NCBI GenBank assembly: GCA_951217055.1
Contig: OX578286.1
Coordinates: 7,170,033 to 7,234,032 of the forward strand
Origin: Gerris lacustris
Taxonomy: Eukaryota; Arthropoda; Insecta; Hemiptera; Gerridae
Length of the DNA: 64,000 nt
Reading direction: 5' to 3'
The translations under genes were made by a program, and so were the position numbers. The notes beneath the pieces were generated by a model. That model was not told the origin of the DNA. It searched no databases and worked only from the letters and a program-made list of their open reading frames with translations. Below, one piece after another: positions 59,715-64,000 of the stretch; position 1 is the first letter of the stretch, and the number at the start of each line of letters is the position of its first letter.

Positions 59715-60165
59715 AGCTGTCAAAATTGTTTTGTGTTTTAAAATGAATTAAGGCATCAATTTAGCGTAGACGGTTGAAATTAATCTAGTGCTATCTGTGG
59801 GCTACTTTCGACGAACTAACCAAATTTCATAAAAATCAGATGAGTACTTTTGAAGATATAGGTTTAAATAAATTTATGTTTGTGCGCATGTAGAAGAGAA
59901 AAAAAAATAGGCGCAGAAGGTTAAAACTCATATGGGACCAAAAATGGGCTAATTATGACCTACCATACAAATTTAATTAAAATCCGACGAGTAGTTAGTT
60001 TTTAAGATATGTTGAGTTTAAGATACTGATAGACAGTCGGTCTTCGGACATGGAACTAAAACATTCCCAGATGTCTGAAACAGATTTTGTGAAATTTGAG
60101 TCAAAAAAGTTCCAAATCAATTACATAGCTTCCGTTCCTTCGGTAAACTCGAAAGCAATACAAAA
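59715..60165 (+). mobile_element. Family D element
   Basis: 'gctgtcaaaattgttttgtg', 'gtagacggttgaaattaatc', 'ggctactttcgacgaac', 'tttttaagatatgttgag', 'agatgtctgaaacag' and right end 'acatagcttccgttccttcggtaaactcg' reproduce the D core in order, with moderate divergence. Confidence 0.72.
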
Positions 60166-60299
60166 TTTCTAAGTTGAGAGACTATCAATTTTCCAATTTT
60201 TATCCTTTGATGATTTCCAATGACGATCCTTTCTTCCCGGCACTGATGATTTGCCTCAATTAAGCCGAAAACTATTTTGAAATAATAGTTATTTATGCA

Positions 60300-60412
60300 C
60301 CTAGGGAGTAAAGTAAGCCATTATTCCTTGAGCGAAAAAGTTGGTCCCTAAATCCCGAGGCGAAGCCGAGGGAGATAATTATCGCGAGGGGAATAATGGC
60401 ACTTTACTCACG
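60300..60412. repeat. Inverted repeat around 'agtaaagt..ccattattcc'
   Basis: 'gagtaaagtaagccattattcc' at 60305 has its inverse 'ggaataatggcactttactc' at 60391, with a GC-richer loop ('cccgaggcgaagccgaggg'). It is a short MITE-like hairpin. Confidence 0.7.
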
Positions 60413-60429
60413 AGTAAATACAATATTTT

Positions 60430-60668
60430 ATCTCCAGTAGGAAGAACATACACTTTTTCGTCCATGCACAGTTTTTATTTATTATTTTAATAAATAAATA
60501 TAATTATTAGCACTTTAAATAGCAGATATAAGAGATTCAATATGAAAAACAAATAAGAATTGGAATTAAACTTTTTCTCCCTACTTTTTGAATTCAGGGA
60601 TGAAAAGACTTACATTAGTCCCTCTAAACTAATTCAAAATCATAACTTTTTCTCCCTACTGGAGATAA
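60430..60668. mobile_element. Small MITE with 'tttatctccagtagg' ends
   Basis: About 240 bp with 15-bp TIRs TTTATCTCCAGTAGG / CCTACTGGAGATAAA and an internal direct copy of 'actttttctccctact' (60571 and 60644). No coding capacity. Confidence 0.65.
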
Positions 60669-61145
60669 ACAATATTTATGTATAGATAAACTGTTTCCTT
60701 TCAACCACTTATGACGACCTTCAAATAATTCCGATGCTTTAATCTAACATTTAATAATTTTTATTTTTTCTTTTGTAAAAAAAAATCAAAATTATTAATA
60801 ATTTCCATTTTTCAAAAACAAAGGTGTTCATTAAGAAAAACCAGATTATTCTGTATTTTTTTTTAGATTACGTCAATCGATTTCCCGCAAATATGATATT
60901 TCCCCTCTATTAACAAGGTTTTATTTTGAAATATAAAAAGCAATTAATAATTATTTATTTCCCTTTAAACCCACTTAAAATGATCAAAAACAACGATTGT
61001 GTGTGCAATCAGAGAAATTGAATATTGATTAGTTTCGAGTATAATATGTTACGTCTATTATAACGATAACAATAAAAAAAAATATCATATTAACTCTATC
61101 ATATTGTGAATTGATAATGTTGTCAAATAGCAATAAAAAAATTTA
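60669..61145. other. No feature recognised
   Basis: AT-rich DNA without supported genes. Confidence 0.4.
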
Positions 61146-61153
61146 CATATAAA

Positions 61154-61732
61154 CTTAGAATAATACAATATATAGAAGGAGGATCACTGATAACATTGAA
61201 GCCAACTTTGGTTGTGTCCCTTTTTGTAATTTGTGACGTCATAACTCTAAAATTATTTGCCTTCCGTTTTTTAATTTAATTTTTATATTAAATTATAATT
61301 ATTATTATTATTATTTTTTTTTTTTTTGGTTGTAGTTTTAGTCCCGTTCAACAGCTCATCAATTATAATTATTGATAGTCAGTTTAGTTTATTGTAATAT
61401 TTTTTTTGTGTTTTATCTTATTTTAGCTTGAAATATGCTAAAAATAATGTTTATTATATCATGCTGGGCGAGTTGTAAAAAATGACGTCAGAGTGAAACG
61501 TAGACACTAACCAATGGCAGGGTTTTGTCTTCTTGATGTTTGTGAGCGGGCTTTGAATAGTTACAAAAGCATGGCCAACCTTCTCCTGTTTAAATGAAAA
61601 AAATGAGTGTTGTTATGGTGGCAGCCTGGTCTTAAGGACACAACCTCTCGGCAAAAGTTGGCTTCAGTCTCTTATCAGTAATTGCTTAGGATTCCGATTC
61701 TATGCTCCTTCTATATATAGTATTATTCTAAG
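61154..61732 (+). mobile_element. MITE F copy 2 (hAT-like, exact 8-bp TSD)
   Basis: A 579-bp copy of the element at 11650-12188, same orientation, one mismatch in the left TIR, flanked by CATATAAA at 61146-61153 and 61733-61740. It differs internally by about 50 bp of extra T-rich and (ATT)n sequence at 61295-61365 and by loss of 'atccgcgttctaaaatttc'. The exact TSD fixes the ends. Confidence 0.92.
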
Positions 61733-62045
61733 CATATAAACTTAATTTATGATAAATTTAAAATGTCTTTATGTCTTTATATTAAGATCATAAAGTGAGG
61801 ATGGAAGTATAAGAAGGAGTCTTAATTAGAGAGATCTCGAATTTGGGGTATACTCATATGATAATGTCAGTAATAATCAGGGTTGCCAATTGTACGGTAA
61901 TTACCATTCACATAAGTTAATTTTTAGTCGGGTACGAGACGGTAATTAATTAATTACCATACGCAAACATATGGTAATAAACGGACGAAAAAGATTATGT
62001 TTTTCCATAATATAGTTGGAATATCCCAAGGCAGATGTCTTAAGT

Positions 62046-62205
62046 AGTTTACACTAACTAACACGTTTTCACTAACTAACACGTTTACACTAACGAATTT
62101 AAACTACTAACACGTTAACACTATCTAGTTTACACTAACTAACAAGTTTACACTAACTACTTTACACTAACTAGTTTACACTAACTAACTACATTACAAT
62201 AACTT
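62046..62205 (+). repeat. Degenerate tandem repeat 'tttacactaactaacac'
   Basis: About nine imperfect units of 12-18 bp based on AGTTTACACTAACTAACA. Sequence drift between units suggests an old or slippage-prone array. Confidence 0.8.
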
Positions 62206-62374
62206 TGTCACTTCTGTGCCTCAATAATAAAAATAATTCCTTGAGTTTAGCCTTGCCCAATGTTACGGTGAATTTCCTTTTGTATGAAATTTTCCTTTCT
62301 CATACGAAGAGAAAGTATTGCTATAACACGAATATTCGATTTTGAGATTTTGATAGATTTACACGTTTTTGAAC

Positions 62375-62930
62375 ACTTATAGCTCAGCTTCTGTAATAGA
62401 TACAGATATGGGGTTTGCGGGGTCTGAAAACTACATTCTTCGACTTTAAATTTCATATTTATAACATTAAAAACTATAGGGTGAAAGCCATGTAATGACA
62501 GTTTGAAATAGGGTCTTAAAAAAAGTCGTTGTTGTAATCGTTGTTGAGTATAATAGTTTTGTGTAGAATATGTTTTGAAAGAATATACTACCATATGGGA
62601 GGGGGGTCTTTGTAGGTAAGAGGTAGGAGTCCCTTAGTGTTATAACAATCATTGAAGATGTGTTAAGCACAATGTTTCATGAAATTGAAGATCAAATGCT
62701 AAATTACAGGTTTATGCAAGATGTTACCCCGTCCCATCGCTCCTTGCAAACAATTCAATACTTGCAAGAGAATTGCCCAGACTTCAGGCAACATTGTGCT
62801 TAACACATCTTCAATGTTTGTTATAATAACACTGAGGGACTCCTCCCAATTTAAAGTAGAAGAATGTAGTTTTCAAACCCCACAAACTCCATATCTCTAT
62901 CTATTACAGATGCTGAGATATAAGTGTTCA
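62375..62930. mobile_element. Foldback carrying a transposase fragment
   Basis: Left arm (62400-62680: 'gaaaactacattcttcgac', 'aacactaagg'-inverse, 'gatgtgttaagcacaatg') has inverse counterparts at 62780-62930 ('cattgtgcttaacacatc', 'gaatgtagttttc'). The loop holds the coding fragment described separately. The arms flank the fragment, so it is either a captured piece or the remains of an autonomous copy. Confidence 0.65.
62678..62803 (+). pseudogene. Fragment of a Tc1/mariner-type DDE transposase
   Basis: 41 codons ending in a stop, including RFMQDVTPSHRSLQTIQYLQ followed by ENCPDF. The pattern 'QDxxxPH' with a following helix and 'NxP' is the region around the second catalytic Asp of Tc1/mariner-type transposases (QQDGAxPH); here the Gly-Ala is degraded to Val-Thr and Pro-Ser-His replaces Pro-His. 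It may derive from the same broad family as the helix-turn-helix remnant at 48191-49400. Confidence 0.6.
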
Positions 62931-64000
62931 AAAAAGTGTTTTCTTTTTGGCCCACCCTGTATTATAATTTGTTACTTATATTTATCTCCACTTTCCTTTA
63001 GCACCAATATCTATGTTTTCATGCATCATTACTTCTATCGTCAGAATATTTTTAAAATATTATTTGCACACTAATTGGCAGTTTTTTTTTGTAACAATGT
63101 TGAGTTCTTTGCGTCATTTGTTTACTAATATGAAGTTAATATTATAACACCATCGGTATTACCACAAATTATAGAGTTCTGTCATAATCACAATAATTAA
63201 CAATTCTTAATCTTATAATTTATCGACTTAAAGCAATAGTTTATCTATATTGATATTCTAGCTTTTCCAGTGCCATAACTTCTATGACTAATAAAGTATC
63301 TATATTTATGTAATAAATTGCTGTAATCTCTTAACTATTTCTTTAACTACTTTATTAACTTCTTAGTAGGTTAATCTTACAAAATTGTACAATTTATTTG
63401 AATAGTTAAACATTTTTTTTAATCCTTGATTATTATTTTATTTGAAGGTTAAAGTTTAATTTTCCTTGGTGTGTAAAGCAAATGCAGTTTTTCTTATTTA
63501 GTATATTTATTTGTGTAAACTTTATATGATATAGTTACTGGTATCGTATAGTTATACAAGAATTTTTATAAACGACCTTTGTTGTCATTATTATGGTTAA
63601 AGCAAAAAATATTTATATTTTATTGTTATAGTTTTATATTTTTTTTTTTGCAAATTATATTTTGTATTATCTTTTTTTTCAACATTCCACAATTTGCGTT
63701 AGTTATTACTTTAATGCTTTATCGTAATTATAAAATTAATTGTTTACCCCCCCCCCCCCCATTATTATTATTATATAATCATTGTTTATTTACGTTGATT
63801 TAATTCCATAAATTAAGTAAGTTTTGAGAAATTTGTTGACAAGTTTTGAAATTTTAATATCCCAGGTCTAAAATCCAAACAAACTGCACGAACGAAGCAG
63901 TGAGCAACGCAACAATAAATACAAACGAAATTACGAACTAACACAAACAAGGCAATGAGAACACAACAACAAACTTAAACGAATAAGTACGAACTAGCTC
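62931..64000. other. No gene recognised
   Basis: AT-rich, with a C-run at 63747-63760 followed by (ATT)n. The last 130 bp are rich in 'aacaaac' and 'acgaact' words and look like the start of an unidentified repeat cut by the window edge. Confidence 0.4.

Overview
The window looks like AT-rich, gene-poor, repeat-dominated nuclear DNA of an arthropod, most likely an insect. The grounds are GT-AG introns, TATA-box promoters, AATAAA poly(A) signals, secreted multi-exon peptide genes, and arthropod-type transposons: jockey-like non-LTR, Penelope-like with GIY-YIG, hAT-like and DUF4817-type Tc1/mariner remnants, and tRNA-derived SINEs. I cannot name the species. No bacterial operon, rRNA, CRISPR array or virus-derived gene was found.

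Region 1-38,900 has no host gene that I can support. It is layered mobile DNA: foldback/palindromic elements (families called A, B/C, D, E, H, I here), a hAT-like pair of non-autonomous elements in opposite orientation (26,164-29,151 and 32,308-34,730) with exact 8-bp target-site duplications (TSDs), a 5'-truncated jockey-like element split by the second hAT copy, a tRNA-derived SINE with a 13-bp TSD (25,354-25,664), a satellite block of about 80-88-bp units (17,338-18,310), long (TA)n tracts, and an array of eight near-identical hairpins (30,331-30,680).

Region 38,900-57,600 holds the recognisable genes, all on the + strand. (1) A single-exon gene (39,020-42,415) encodes a secreted, highly charged, Asn/Asp/Glu/Lys-rich protein of about 1,131 aa with 40-aa and 10-aa acidic tandem repeats. 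(2) A two-exon gene (45,201-46,818) encodes a signal peptide, a Thr/Val/Pro mucin-like repeat region and a C-terminal six-cysteine knottin-like module. (3) A two-exon paralogue (52,648-57,501) has the same signal-peptide / cysteine-module design and the same phase-0 intron position, but almost no mucin region. Between genes 2 and 3 lie a homogeneous 27-bp x 15 minisatellite and a Tc1/mariner-type remnant whose catalytic middle is replaced by a minisatellite apparently copied from its own helix-turn-helix coding sequence. The 4.6-kb intron of gene 3 contains a degenerate Penelope-like element, itself split by a palindromic insertion.

Region 57,600-64,000 is again transposon-derived: a 1.6-kb TIR element with dispersed internal motifs, tandem 120-bp repeats, D-family and MITE copies, a second copy of the hAT-like MITE F, and a foldback carrying a DDE-transposase fragment.

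The two cysteine-rich genes plausibly form a small tandem family of secreted peptides. The acidic gene is a neighbour with no demonstrated functional link. Family letters A-M are local labels used only in this annotation.
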